From positions 62,001 through 126,000 of the forward strand of contig SUVB01000027.1 of the NCBI GenBank assembly GCA_015062205.1: a DNA stretch of 64,000 nucleotides, in the 5' to 3' direction. The DNA comes from Desulfovibrio desulfuricans (lineage in GTDB: Bacteria > Desulfobacterota > Desulfovibrionia > Desulfovibrionales > Desulfovibrionaceae). The notes beneath the pieces were generated by a model. That model saw nothing but the letters and a program-made list of their open reading frames with translations. It made no database searches and was not told where the DNA came from. Below, one piece after another: positions 1 to 7,604 of this stretch. The first letter of the stretch is position 1. The number at the start of each line of letters is the position of its first letter. A program made the position numbers and the translations under genes.

Positions 1-399
1 CGTGCGCCGGGCAAAAAAATCCGTGGGCATGTAGCGCAGCAGCAGGCTTTCCATGTCTGCCACCAGCACGCGCGGACGCCCATGGGCCAGCGTGTACAGC
101 GCGGCCAAGCGCGCGGGCCAGGCGGCCCTGTCGCGCCGGAGGTTCGCCGGAGGCATGAAGATGCAGGGGTTCTGCCAGACAGGACGGGAGGGCGGCGCAT
201 CCCCCAGAGAAAGCTCCGGAGAAAACAGCGTGAGCAACGCGCGGGCGGCGTTGCCTTCCTCTCTGTCGCGCACCGGCAGCACGACGCTGCGCCCCGCGTC
301 CAGTGCCTCGCAGGCCAGACGGCAGCGCGTGGCCATGCCGCTGCGCTCCAGATAGAGTTGCTGTTCCTTGCTTGCAAGCAGCGTGCGGAGAATGTTCAT
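1..399 (-). CDS. mfd: Transcription-repair coupling factor Mfd, N-terminal part (cut by window edge)
   Basis: This frame is absent from the ORF track because it runs off the left edge. Reading leftward from ATG at 399 gives about 133 residues beginning MNILRTLLASKEQQLYLERS, with later stretches VLPVRDREEGNAARALL and RVLVADMESLLLRYMP. This resembles the N-terminal UvrB-like module of Mfd, where a short helical start is followed by a 'collapse to a stalled-complex nucleotide pool' style fold and a conserved 'P-x-x-L-L-R/Q-x-x-P' segment. Mfd removes stalled RNA polymerase and recruits UvrA. An AAGG Shine-Dalgarno lies just upstream of the ATG. The helicase domains that would prove the call lie outside the window, so identity rests on N-terminal resemblance only. 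Confidence 0.62.
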   Translation of the reverse strand, partial: MNILRTLLASKEQQLYLERSGMATRCRLACEALDAGRSVVLPVRDREEGNAARALLTLFSPELSLGDAPPSRPVWQNPCIFMPPANLRRDRAAWPARLAALYTLAHGRPRVLVADMESLLLRYMPTDFFARRT

Positions 400-455
400 C
401 GCCTTGTACCGGGAATGCGCGGGTGCGCGCCCAGGCCGCCTCCCTGCGGCCGCGC

Positions 456-492
456 GAGAAGCGGCGGCGGCACAAGGCCGCCGCCGCTTCTC
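456..492. other. Perfect 15-bp inverted repeat between selenoprotein gene and mfd
   Basis: GAGAAGCGGCGGCGG (456-470) is followed by a 7-nt loop and the exact reverse complement CCGCCGCCGCTTCTC (478-492). It lies 60 nt upstream of the mfd start and about 115 nt downstream of the HesB-like gene stop on the same strand. There is no T-tract on either strand, so it is not a textbook intrinsic terminator. It could be a rho-assisted terminator, an RNA processing hairpin or a 5' leader structure for mfd. Confidence 0.6.
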
Positions 493-608
493 TGCATCAA
501 AAAGGCACGGCAGCGTGACGTACGCCGCCGGGGAGAAAGGCCTCCCGCCCTGACGCGCAGCAGGGAGCGACGCCACCTTGCCTTCTGCAAAACGCCGGGC
601 GAACCGCC

Positions 609-932
609 CTAGTTGCCGCCGCAGCCGCCGCCGCAACTGCCGCAGCCGCCGCCGGAGGAGGCGGAGGCAAAGGGCACGACGGGATCCACTGCGAAGCCCA
701 TATAGGTTAGATCGATTTTGGCCCCCTGCACTTCCTTCATCAGTTCCTTGCCCATGCAGAAGGTGTAGCCGCCCTGTTCCTCGGTTTGATCCTGACTGTT
801 CGGCTCATCCAGAGCCAATGCGAGACGCGGGCCGCCTCAGCCGGCAGTCATGTAAACCCGGATGGGTTCCTTTTTCTTGTCCGCAAAGAACGAATCCAGC
901 TCCTTGCGGGCGCTTTCGCTCAGTTCGATCAT
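609..932 (-). CDS. HesB/IscA-like selenoprotein (in-frame UGA read as selenocysteine)
   Basis: The ORF track shows only the 69-residue tail (609-818). Reading from ATG at 932 gives MIELSESARKELDSFF...RVYMTAG, then UGA (839-837), then GGPRLALALDEPN continuing without a break into the tail, which ends GGGCGSCGGGCGG. Total length is 107 residues, normal for the HesB/IscA fold. In the family the residue at the UGA is the first conserved cysteine of a CGGPxL-type motif, so UGA encodes Sec rather than a stop. HesB-like selenoproteins are a known family in sulfate reducers and Geobacter. A bSECIS-like hairpin lies just downstream. The Cys/Gly-rich tail replaces the usual CxC end of IscA. A selenium-handling cluster begins 900 bp away on the other strand. 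The exact role (Fe-S or selenium-related) is not known. Confidence 0.86.
800..818 (-). promoter_or_regulatory. Candidate bacterial SECIS hairpin
   Basis: On the minus strand, 18 nt after the UGA, the sequence TTGGCTC-TGGAT-GAGCCGA folds into a 7-bp stem (one G-U) with a 5-nt apical loop. The second loop base is G, and the loop starts about 26 nt downstream of UGA. This fits the bacterial SECIS pattern of an upper stem with a loop guanine 16-37 nt after UGA. Found by eye, not scored with a SECIS model. Confidence 0.7.
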
Positions 933-1053
933 ATATCCTCCATACGTTGGGTACATACCTACCTAAGGTCATGACGACGGCTTGTCAATGCGGCGGGGCT
1001 TTCCTTCGTCTGTGAAAGAACGTATACTGGTACAAATTTTCATCGGAGGGAAC

Positions 1054-1590
1054 ATGTCCGCCACTCGCCTGCTGGAAAAAGATGAAATGTCGCGCATGGT
1101 TGAACGCATGGCCGCGCAGCTGCACGAACGCCATGACGCTTGCGGCGACCTCATGCTTGTGGGCATTGAACGCCGGGGCGCTGATCTGGCCCGCCGCCTC
1201 GCAGCCCGTCTGCAGGAACGCCTGGGGCGTCCTGCGGCGCTGGGCACGCTGGACATCAACCTCTACCGCGACGACTGGACAAGCCTGGCGGGCAAGCCCC
1301 GCATCGGCCGTTCGCACATTCCCGAAAGCGTGGACGGGCGCATCATCGTCCTGGTGGATGATGTGCTCTTCACCGGCCGCACCGTCCGCGCAGCGCTGGA
1401 GGCCCTGCTGGACTACGGCCGCCCGCGCGCCGTGGAACTGCTGGTGCTCATCGACCGGGGGCACCGCGAACTGCCCATCCACCCGGACTATGTGGGCCGC
1501 GTCATCAACACGAGCCGTCAGGAGCATGTGGACGTGCTGCTTGAAGAACACGACGGCGAGGACGCCGTGCTGCTGCGCGCCGCCTCCTGA
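1054..1590 (+). CDS. pyrR: PyrR bifunctional regulator / uracil phosphoribosyltransferase
   Basis: This 178-residue protein has the PyrR phosphoribosyltransferase signature: GIERRGADLARRLA near residue 38, then the PRPP-binding loop IIVLVDDVLFTGRTVRAAL around residues 93-111, and the usual C-terminal segment VINTSRQEHVDVLLEEHDG. PyrR proteins bind pyr mRNA leaders and convert uracil plus PRPP to UMP. The start is ATG 1054, chosen over earlier in-frame codons because GGAGGG lies at 1045-1050. No pyr biosynthetic gene is adjacent, and the uracil salvage pair upp-uraA is 46 kb away. The next gene starts 238 bp later behind its own Shine-Dalgarno, so co-transcription with the selenium cluster is uncertain. 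Confidence 0.9.
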   Translation: MSATRLLEKDEMSRMVERMAAQLHERHDACGDLMLVGIERRGADLARRLAARLQERLGRPAALGTLDINLYRDDWTSLAGKPRIGRSHIPESVDGRIIVLVDDVLFTGRTVRAALEALLDYGRPRAVELLVLIDRGHRELPIHPDYVGRVINTSRQEHVDVLLEEHDGEDAVLLRAAS

Positions 1591-1828
1591 CGCCCCGCCC
1601 GCATTCTGCCGCCCGCCGCGCGCGGAAAGGAAACGACCATGCCCAAGCGCAAGACCTGACGCCCCCGTCCCGGCTCCACGTTGTGGAGCGCATGCGGACG
1701 GCGGCCCGTGCCGGGGCGTGCTGCTTCCTGCCGACCCGCCTGATCTTCCACGGTTTCCTCCGTCCGCGTCCGCCGACGAACGGCGTCGGACCGCACAGGA
1801 CTGTTGTCCGTTTTACAAGGAGGATTCC

Positions 1829-2923
1829 ATGAAAACAGGCTACAACATCTTTGCCGCCACACCGGGCATCATCGCCACCGGGTGCATTTTCGGCCTGCTC
1901 GCCGTACTGCTGCAATATGCGGGCAACCCCGGCAACATGGGCATTTGCGTGGCCTGCTTCAGCCGCGACATTGCCGGCGCTCTCGGCCTGCACAGGGCCG
2001 CAGTGGTGCAGTATTTGCGGCCGGAAATCCCCGGCATGGTGCTGGGCGCGTTCCTGGCGGCCCTGGCCTTCGGCGAGTACAGGCCGCGCGGCGGCTCCGC
2101 TCCGGTCACCCGCTTCCTGCTGGGCGCGGTGGCGGGCATCGGCGCGCTGGTCTTTCTGGGCTGCCCCTGGCGCGTCATCCTGCGCCTCGCGGGCGGCGAC
2201 GCCTTTGCCCTGTTCGGCCTTGCCGGGCTTATTTTCGGCGTGGGGCTGGGCACGGTCTTTTTCCGCATGGGCTTTTCCCTGGGCCGCAGCCGGGAGCAGA
2301 GCAGACTTTCCGGTCTGGTGCTGCCCGGCATCATGCTTGCGCTGGTGATTCTGGCCCTGTGCAACCCGCAGGTGCAGGGCGCGCCGCAGAGCGGCGTGCT
2401 GTTCTACTCCGTCAAAGGTCCCGGCGCGCAGCACGCGCCCGTGCTTCTCGCGCTGGGCGCGGGGCTGGCGGTGGGCTTTCTGGCGCAGCGCAGCCGCTTC
2501 TGCACCATGGGGGCGCTGCGCGACGTGCTGCTGTTCCGCCAGTGGCATCTGGCCCTCGGTTTTCTGGCCATGCTGGGCGCGGCCCTTGTTGCCAATCTGC
2601 TGCTCGGCGCCTTTCATCCCGGCTTTGAAAACCAGCCCGTGGCCCAGCCGGACAACCTCTGGAACTTCCTGGGCATGACAACCGCCGGACTCGCCTTCGC
2701 CCTGGCGGGCGGCTGCCCGGGCCGCCAGCTCTTCATGGCGGGCGAAGGCGACAACGACGCCGCCGTGTTCGCTCTCGGCCTCATCGTGGGCGCAGCTCTG
2801 GCCCACAACTTCGGCATGGCGTCCAGCCCGGCGGGCATCGGCCCCCACGGGACGGCGGCCGCGCTCGGCGGTCTGGCCGTCTGCCTGTGCATAGGATTCT
2901 TCAACTGCAAGAGAGGCGCATAA
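1829..2923 (+). CDS. yedE: YedE family putative selenium transporter
   Basis: A 364-residue polytopic inner-membrane protein with about ten hydrophobic segments. Conserved cysteine motifs include GNMGICVACFSRD near residue 33, FLGCPWRV near 109, RSRFCTMGALRD near 220 and AGGCPGRQL near 293. This is the pattern of YeeE/YedE proteins, related to thiosulfate transporter YeeE, that co-occur with selenium metabolism. ATG 1829 has a strong AAGGAGG at 1817-1823. The stop codon overlaps the start of the next gene (TAATG), indicating an operon. Selenium transport is inferred from family and neighbours; thiosulfate or another sulfur species is possible. Confidence 0.85.
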   Translation: MKTGYNIFAATPGIIATGCIFGLLAVLLQYAGNPGNMGICVACFSRDIAGALGLHRAAVVQYLRPEIPGMVLGAFLAALAFGEYRPRGGSAPVTRFLLGAVAGIGALVFLGCPWRVILRLAGGDAFALFGLAGLIFGVGLGTVFFRMGFSLGRSREQSRLSGLVLPGIMLALVILALCNPQVQGAPQSGVLFYSVKGPGAQHAPVLLALGAGLAVGFLAQRSRFCTMGALRDVLLFRQWHLALGFLAMLGAALVANLLLGAFHPGFENQPVAQPDNLWNFLGMTTAGLAFALAGGCPGRQLFMAGEGDNDAAVFALGLIVGAALAHNFGMASSPAGIGPHGTAAALGGLAVCLCIGFFNCKRGA

Positions 2924-3144
2924 TGGCTACCACTATTGACACCAGGGGCCTTTCCTGCCCGCAGCCCGTGCTCATGTTCCTCAACGCCGTCAAAGCCGAT
3001 GCCGAAGGGCCCTTCAGCGTGCTGACAGATAACGACGCCAGCCTGGAGAACGTCAGCCGTGCGGCACGCAACCGCGGCTTTGCCGTGGAAACGTCTCCGG
3101 CGGAGGACGGCGCGACGCGCATCGACATCCGCAAGGCAGAATAA
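2923..3144 (+). CDS. yedF: TusA/YedF-like sulfur or selenium carrier
   Basis: A 73-residue TusA-fold protein with the diagnostic DTRGLSCPQPVLMF at residues 6-19. The CPxP cysteine is the persulfide or perselenide carrier. Full-length YedF proteins join this domain to a C-terminal DsrE-like part. Here the TusA domain stands alone and the next gene carries a different carrier-like domain, so the function appears split between two genes. The ATG shares one base with the yedE stop, implying translational coupling. It probably relays activated selenium or sulfur taken up by YedE. It could be a generic TusA, but the neighbourhood favours selenium. Confidence 0.82.
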   Translation: MATTIDTRGLSCPQPVLMFLNAVKADAEGPFSVLTDNDASLENVSRAARNRGFAVETSPAEDGATRIDIRKAE

Positions 3145-3248
3145 CGATTGCCGCCGTCCGGTTCGAGGACGTCGTGGGCGTCCCCTCCTGCGGGCCTTGC
3201 GCATGCCGCCCGCGCGCCCCAGAAACCGGACGGCGCGAGGGCCTCGCC

Positions 3249-3845
3249 ATGAAGATTTTTTCCGCACTCCGCGCCCTGCTGCGCAAGCCGGACCCGACAG
3301 CGCACGCTGCGGCCGACGGCAGGGCTGCGGCCCGGCGCGCCCGCAGCGGCAGGGGGCTGCTGGTCTTCCAGCACACGGGGGAGGTCATCCGGGCCGAACG
3401 CCTGCTGCGCACGGCCGGGCTGGAGGCGGAGGTCAAGGGGCCGCCCCCGCAGCTGCGAACCGGCTGCGACATGGTGGTGGTCTTCGAACTGGTCAGTCAG
3501 GCGCGCGTACTGGCAACGCTCAACGCCCGCGGGCTGACTCCCGCCGCCGTCGTCTGCGCCGACGACGTGCTGCTGGAGCCGGTATCCCTGTTCCAGAGCA
3601 GGCTCATTGACGGTCGCTGGCTCATGGTGCGCGCCGCCAACATGAAAATCACCCTGGATACGGCGGACGAACGCATCGTCAACATCTCCGGCGGCGGCTG
3701 CCCCGACGTGCCATGGCTGGCGCAATGCCTGTGCGGCCGGACCATGGCGGACGCTCCCGAACCGCTGACCCTGGGGCAAACACTGTGCTGCTACAGCCTG
3801 CAAAAGGCCTTTGAGGAGTTGCGGAGGCTGCGATGTGGTGCATAG
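3249..3845 (+). CDS. DUF3343 (putative Se/S carrier) protein with C-terminal extension
   Basis: Residues about 36-105 match the DUF3343 pattern (GLLVFQHTGEVIRAERLLRTAG, then a PPPQLRTGCDMVVVFE-type loop), a small domain described as a putative Se/S carrier and common next to YedE/YedF. After it comes a second module with ISGGGCPDVPWLA near residue 152 and two further cysteines, a feature of longer family members. ATG 3249 was chosen; an upstream in-frame codon at 3174 would add a Cys-rich stretch without a Shine-Dalgarno. Length is 198 residues. The 3' end overlaps the next gene by 13 nt, so the two are coupled. Confidence 0.75.
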   Translation: MKIFSALRALLRKPDPTAHAAADGRAAARRARSGRGLLVFQHTGEVIRAERLLRTAGLEAEVKGPPPQLRTGCDMVVVFELVSQARVLATLNARGLTPAAVVCADDVLLEPVSLFQSRLIDGRWLMVRAANMKITLDTADERIVNISGGGCPDVPWLAQCLCGRTMADAPEPLTLGQTLCCYSLQKAFEELRRLRCGA

Positions 3846-4723
3846 TCGGCACGCTGCCGGATGCGGGCGCGGGCCTGCTCACGGCGGGGCTGGAAGCCGA
3901 CAGCCGTGTGGAAGGCAGCCGGCTGTTCCTGCCGGGCGGCCATGCTGTTCCCGTACGGCGCGGCACGGCGGCCCTAGCCGCCGCGGCAATCATGACCTGC
4001 CGGGAACTGGGCCTCGCGTCGCCGCGCCTGCTGCTGGCCGGAGACGTCGGCGACGGCGCGGGCAGCCGCGCCGTCTACGCATGGCTGGAAGAACATCTGC
4101 CCGAGCTCGCGCCCGACGGCCTGACCTTCCACTACCTCTTTCCCGATGTGGACGGGCACAACCGCGTGCTCATGGCTGCGCAGGCGCTGCCGCAGCGCCC
4201 CGTGCTCGTGGCGGACGCGGGCTTCATGTACGCGGCAAAAATGAGCGGCTATGCCGACAGGTATGACCTTTTCACGCCCGACATCGGCGAACTGGCCTTC
4301 CTGGCAGATGAGAAAGCGCCGCACCCCTTCTATACGCGCGGTTTTCTGCTGGCGCGGGAAGACGACGCCCTCCCCCTGATCCGGCGCGCCGCAGCCCACG
4401 GCAACTGCCCGCAGCATCTGCTCGTCAAGGGAAGCACGGACTACGTCGTGACGGACGGGAACGTGACGGACACCGTGAAGGAACCCGCCGTGCCCGCCAT
4501 GGAGTGCATCGGCGGCACGGGCGATCTGCTCGCCGGGCTGGTGACGGCCTTCCTCTGCGGCAATGCCCCCCTGCGCGAAGCCTGCGCGGCGGCCTCCCGC
4601 ACGGCGCGACGGCTGGCTGCACACTGCGCGCCCGATCCCGGCACGAGCGTTGACAGCCTTATCGCGCGGCTGCCGGCCGTGCTGCGCCGGGCAGGGGACA
4701 TCCTGCCGCCCTTCCGGACATAG
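3833..4723 (+). CDS. YjeF C-terminal / ribokinase-fold kinase-like protein of the selenium cluster
   Basis: A 296-residue protein with a ribokinase-superfamily core. It has VLVADAGFMYAAKMSGYAD (position of the NAD(P)HX dehydratase/sugar-kinase substrate loop), YDLFTPDIGELAFL (the 'TPN-x-x-E' strand), LLVKGSTDYVV, and the catalytic anion-hole motif GGTGDLLAGLVTAFL near residue 226. The closest characterised relatives are ADP-dependent NAD(P)H-hydrate dehydratases, but the YjeF_N epimerase half is missing. It overlaps the DUF3343 gene and ends the four-gene selenium cluster, which suggests a role there that I cannot specify. The substrate is unknown. Confidence 0.65.
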   Translation: MWCIVGTLPDAGAGLLTAGLEADSRVEGSRLFLPGGHAVPVRRGTAALAAAAIMTCRELGLASPRLLLAGDVGDGAGSRAVYAWLEEHLPELAPDGLTFHYLFPDVDGHNRVLMAAQALPQRPVLVADAGFMYAAKMSGYADRYDLFTPDIGELAFLADEKAPHPFYTRGFLLAREDDALPLIRRAAAHGNCPQHLLVKGSTDYVVTDGNVTDTVKEPAVPAMECIGGTGDLLAGLVTAFLCGNAPLREACAAASRTARRLAAHCAPDPGTSVDSLIARLPAVLRRAGDILPPFRT

Positions 4724-4868
4724 GGCAACGCACATTGCCTTGGTACAACGCACGGCAGAAGGCCTTCCTTTCTGCTGCGCCGGCGGCATCCGCAACCCAC
4801 GCCCTTCCCCGCCGTACGCGCCCGGGCCCCGCATGAGGCGTCCCGTGCGCGATCCGCCCGGAATCGCG

Positions 4869-6431
4869 CTACACCCGCTCGTCCAGGCTGCGCCGTGCCC
4901 GCTTGCGCCGGGCCGTGCGCCAAATCCACGAAAAGGCCAGCCCCACGGCGATGGCCGAGAAATTCATGGCGACGCGCACGGCCATGCCCGGGCTGTCGAG
5001 TCCCCAGAGGGCGGCCTTGTTCCATTGCGGATGGTACAGCGCCCAGCCCACGGCTGCGGCCAGGGCCAGAACGCCCAGCGCCCCGGCCAGCCAGTAGATG
5101 GGGATGCGCTCCTCCCAGAAGAAGGATGAGCGGTAAAAACGCCGTCGCGCCAGACACACGGCCAGCAGCACCACGCCCGACATGCAGGCCGTCAGCCATG
5201 AAAGCCCGTAGAGCAATGCCCCGACACAGCCCAAGCACAGCAGGCTCGCGGCCAGCTGGAACGCCCGCGACTGGCGGCGCTCCAGCCCGTAGGAAACAAA
5301 GAGCAGCGCCGCGCCGGAAAAGGCCGCCATGAACTGCCCCGCCGCTGCCGCCGCGAGGGGCATGCTGCCCGCCATGTCCGGCAGCAGGCCCATGCCGCCC
5401 ATGGGCCACAGGGAACGGATCAGCAGCAACGCTCCGGCGGCGAAAGCCATGTAGGCCGAAATGGAGTGCGAGAGCACGGAAAGCCAGCGCCCGGCGTCGC
5501 GCAGCATGTCCCGCCGCTGGCGCACTTCGTACACGGCCAGCAGCAGGGCTGCGGCCAGCAGGGGCAGGATGAAGTAAATGAGGCGGAACAGGAGCACGGC
5601 CGCAAAGACGGTCTGCGTTTCCGTGGTGTGCGTGAGGGAAATGATGACCAGCTCGAAAACGCCAACCCCGCCGGGAATGTGCGTGAGCACCACGGCCACC
5701 TGCGCCATGAGGTAGCTCGGCAGAAAATCAACGAAGGAGATGCCCATGTCGCCCGGCAGCAGCACGTACATGCAGCCTGCGGCGGCAATGAGGTCCAGCC
5801 CGGCCACCAGGGCCTGCGCAAAGGCGATGCGCGGCGCGGGGAAGACGAATTCCTTGCCGAAGAGGTGCACCGGCCTGCGCACGGCGCAGCAGAGCACGAG
5901 GTAGGAGCAGGCCACCGCCAGCAACACCGCGCCGAGGATGCGCACATCGCTCATGGGCATCCTGGCCAGCAGCTCGTCCGGGATGACGGGCGGGGATATG
6001 AGGAAAATCAGCCCGCACAGGCCCAGCGCGCCCATCCAGAAGGTGACGGCCAGCATGAGCACCAGCCGCACGATCTCGGGAAGGGTGAAGCCCCAGGCCG
6101 AGTAGAAACGGTAGCGCACGCTGGTGCCGCCCAGCAGCGCGCCGAAATTGTAACTGACGGCCTGCCCCACAAAGGAAACCAGCCCCACGCGCGGCAGGGG
6201 CAGCTTCTTATGGATGGCCTTGAGCGCCAGCCAGTCATACCCCACAAGGATGATGTAATTGACCACCATGAGCAGTAACGAAAAAAGAATGCGCCCGTGG
6301 GAAATCCGCTCCACGCTGTCGCGGATCTCAGCGATGCTGTAGCTTTTGAGCTTGTGATACAGCAGATACACGGCCAGCACAAAAACGGCGGCGACCAGAA
6401 GCGGGCCAAGATAACGCAGATATTTTTTCAT
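4869..6431 (-). CDS. UPF0104/YbhN family inner-membrane protein (MprF flippase-domain like)
   Basis: A 520-residue protein with about 12-14 hydrophobic helices and a short basic C-terminus (RTARRKRARRSLDERV). The stretch NYIILVGYDWLALKA, then FVGQAVSYNFGALLGGTSVRYR, and later THIPGGVGVFELVII matches the lysylphosphatidylglycerol synthase transmembrane/UPF0104 family. These are integral membrane proteins related to the flippase half of MprF. There is no C-terminal acyltransferase (aminoacyl-PG synthase) domain, so a lipid flippase or unknown membrane function fits better than lysyl-PG synthesis. It is monocistronic, converging on the selenium cluster. Confidence 0.72.
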   Translation of the reverse strand: MKKYLRYLGPLLVAAVFVLAVYLLYHKLKSYSIAEIRDSVERISHGRILFSLLLMVVNYIILVGYDWLALKAIHKKLPLPRVGLVSFVGQAVSYNFGALLGGTSVRYRFYSAWGFTLPEIVRLVLMLAVTFWMGALGLCGLIFLISPPVIPDELLARMPMSDVRILGAVLLAVACSYLVLCCAVRRPVHLFGKEFVFPAPRIAFAQALVAGLDLIAAAGCMYVLLPGDMGISFVDFLPSYLMAQVAVVLTHIPGGVGVFELVIISLTHTTETQTVFAAVLLFRLIYFILPLLAAALLLAVYEVRQRRDMLRDAGRWLSVLSHSISAYMAFAAGALLLIRSLWPMGGMGLLPDMAGSMPLAAAAAGQFMAAFSGAALLFVSYGLERRQSRAFQLAASLLCLGCVGALLYGLSWLTACMSGVVLLAVCLARRRFYRSSFFWEERIPIYWLAGALGVLALAAAVGWALYHPQWNKAALWGLDSPGMAVRVAMNFSAIAVGLAFSWIWRTARRKRARRSLDERV

Positions 6432-6676
6432 AGATTGCCGTGGAGATGGTTGGTTGGGCCGTTCCCGCCAAAAGCGCGCTCATATCCGGAACGACCGGTT
6501 CAACATATACGCAGCGCCAACGCCGCGCAAGTCCGGCACAGGGCTTCGGACCGGTTCCTCACAGGAATTTCTGTTTACTTTTTTCTATAATTTCATGGTG
6601 ATAAATAATTTTGCGGCAGTCTTGCGCGCCGCAGTCCGCCCGCGGCATCACCATGCCGACCGCCGCGACGCAGGGC

Positions 6677-6706
6677 TTGACCATACCCCACGCAATGCGC
6701 TACACT
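6677..6706 (+). promoter_or_regulatory. Sigma70-type promoter for greA
   Basis: TTGACC (6677-6682) and TACACT (6701-6706) are separated by 18 bp, in a 410-bp gene-free stretch whose middle (6560-6610) is AT-rich. Transcription would start near 6713, giving a 5' leader of about 130 nt before greA. Confidence 0.6.
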
Positions 6707-6799
6707 CTTCTTGCTGCTGCGGAGTTGCGCGCGGTTTTGCTGCATGCAACCCTTTGGCAGACAGCCATTTTTTCACAAACACACGTCTTTTTGCATGCT

Positions 6800-6828
6800 C
6801 CGCTGCTTGGGCAGCGGCGCTTTTTTTT
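6800..6828 (+). terminator. Intrinsic terminator inside the greA leader
   Basis: CCGCTGC-TTGG-GCAGCGG (6800-6817) is followed by CGC and eight T residues (6821-6828). It lies between the greA promoter and its start codon, so most transcripts could stop here. This recalls the E. coli greA leader, where early termination makes the GraL RNAs. Confidence 0.75.
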
Positions 6829-6845
6829 CGTTTGCGAGGTACGAT

Positions 6846-7343
6846 ATGCCGACCATGACAAGCATTCCCATTTCCGTGCAGGGCTACAAAAGGCTTGAGG
6901 AAGAACTGGCCCGTCTGAAAAGCGAGCGACCGGCCATCATCCAGGCCATCAAGGAAGCCCGCGAGGAAGGCGATCTGCGCGAAAACGCGGGTTACGACGC
7001 CGCGCGCGAACGCCAGGGCATGGCCGAAGCGCGCATAAAATATATTGAATCCCGCATGGCGCTTTACCAGGTCGTCGATCTGGACAAGCTCAGCGGCGAC
7101 AAGGTCGTCTTCGGCGCCACCGTCGAAGTGGAAGACGTGGACAGCGGCGAAAGCCGCTCCTACACCATCCTCGGCCCGGATGAAGCCGACCCGGCCAGGG
7201 GCTCCATCTCCTTTCTCTCGCCTGTGGGGCAGGCCCTGCTGGGCCGCGAAGAAGGCGACGAAGTCACCGTGGATATTCCGCGCGGGCGCGTTACCTATGA
7301 AGTAGTGGCCGTCACGTTCAACGGCAGCAAGGTTCTGGGCTGA
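6846..7343 (+). CDS. greA: Transcription elongation factor GreA
   Basis: A 165-residue protein with the GreA two-domain layout. The N-terminal coiled coil contains EEDLRENAGYDAARE-like EEGDLRENAGYDAARERQ, with the acidic tip residues that coordinate Mg2+ in the RNA polymerase secondary channel. The C-terminal FKBP-like domain contains ISFLSPVGQALLGREEGDEV. GreA stimulates transcript cleavage in backtracked complexes. ATG 6846 is favoured by GAGGT at 6836-6840; a second ATG lies nine bases later. The leader carries its own terminator, suggesting attenuation control. Confidence 0.95.
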   Translation: MPTMTSIPISVQGYKRLEEELARLKSERPAIIQAIKEAREEGDLRENAGYDAARERQGMAEARIKYIESRMALYQVVDLDKLSGDKVVFGATVEVEDVDSGESRSYTILGPDEADPARGSISFLSPVGQALLGREEGDEVTVDIPRGRVTYEVVAVTFNGSKVLG

Positions 7344-7604
7344 CGCGTACGCGGGGCGGGCGCGCCCCGCTCCGGCCGTTGCCCATCCCCCGCCGGCGGC
7401 CGGCCGCCGTCAGCCTCTTCAGGCCCCGCAGGACATGCTGCCGCAGCGCGGCCCGGCAAGGCCGCCCGGCGGCATTTCTCCAGCGTGACATCCGGGTCGG
7501 CGCCGGCGACGGAACGGCACTTGGCAGAGCGTTTTGTGTCTGCTACCCTTCGCGGCGGGCCGGCGCGTTCTTTCCGACGCGCTGCATCAACCCAAGGGTG
7601 TCGT

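Noticed and set aside
1639-1659. Short frame MPKRKT with a Shine-Dalgarno-like AAAGGAAA between pyrR and yedE, ending in UGA
   Set aside because: Six codons only; reading past the UGA gives a short low-complexity peptide with no motif and no hairpin at SECIS distance. Not supported as a gene or selenoprotein.
1505-2848. 447-residue minus-strand ORF opposite yedE (and similar long ORFs opposite ligA, uvrB, clpA, hynA and islA)
   Set aside because: These are antisense shadows of GC-rich genes: low-complexity Ala/Arg/His/Gln-rich translations without family motifs or ribosome sites.
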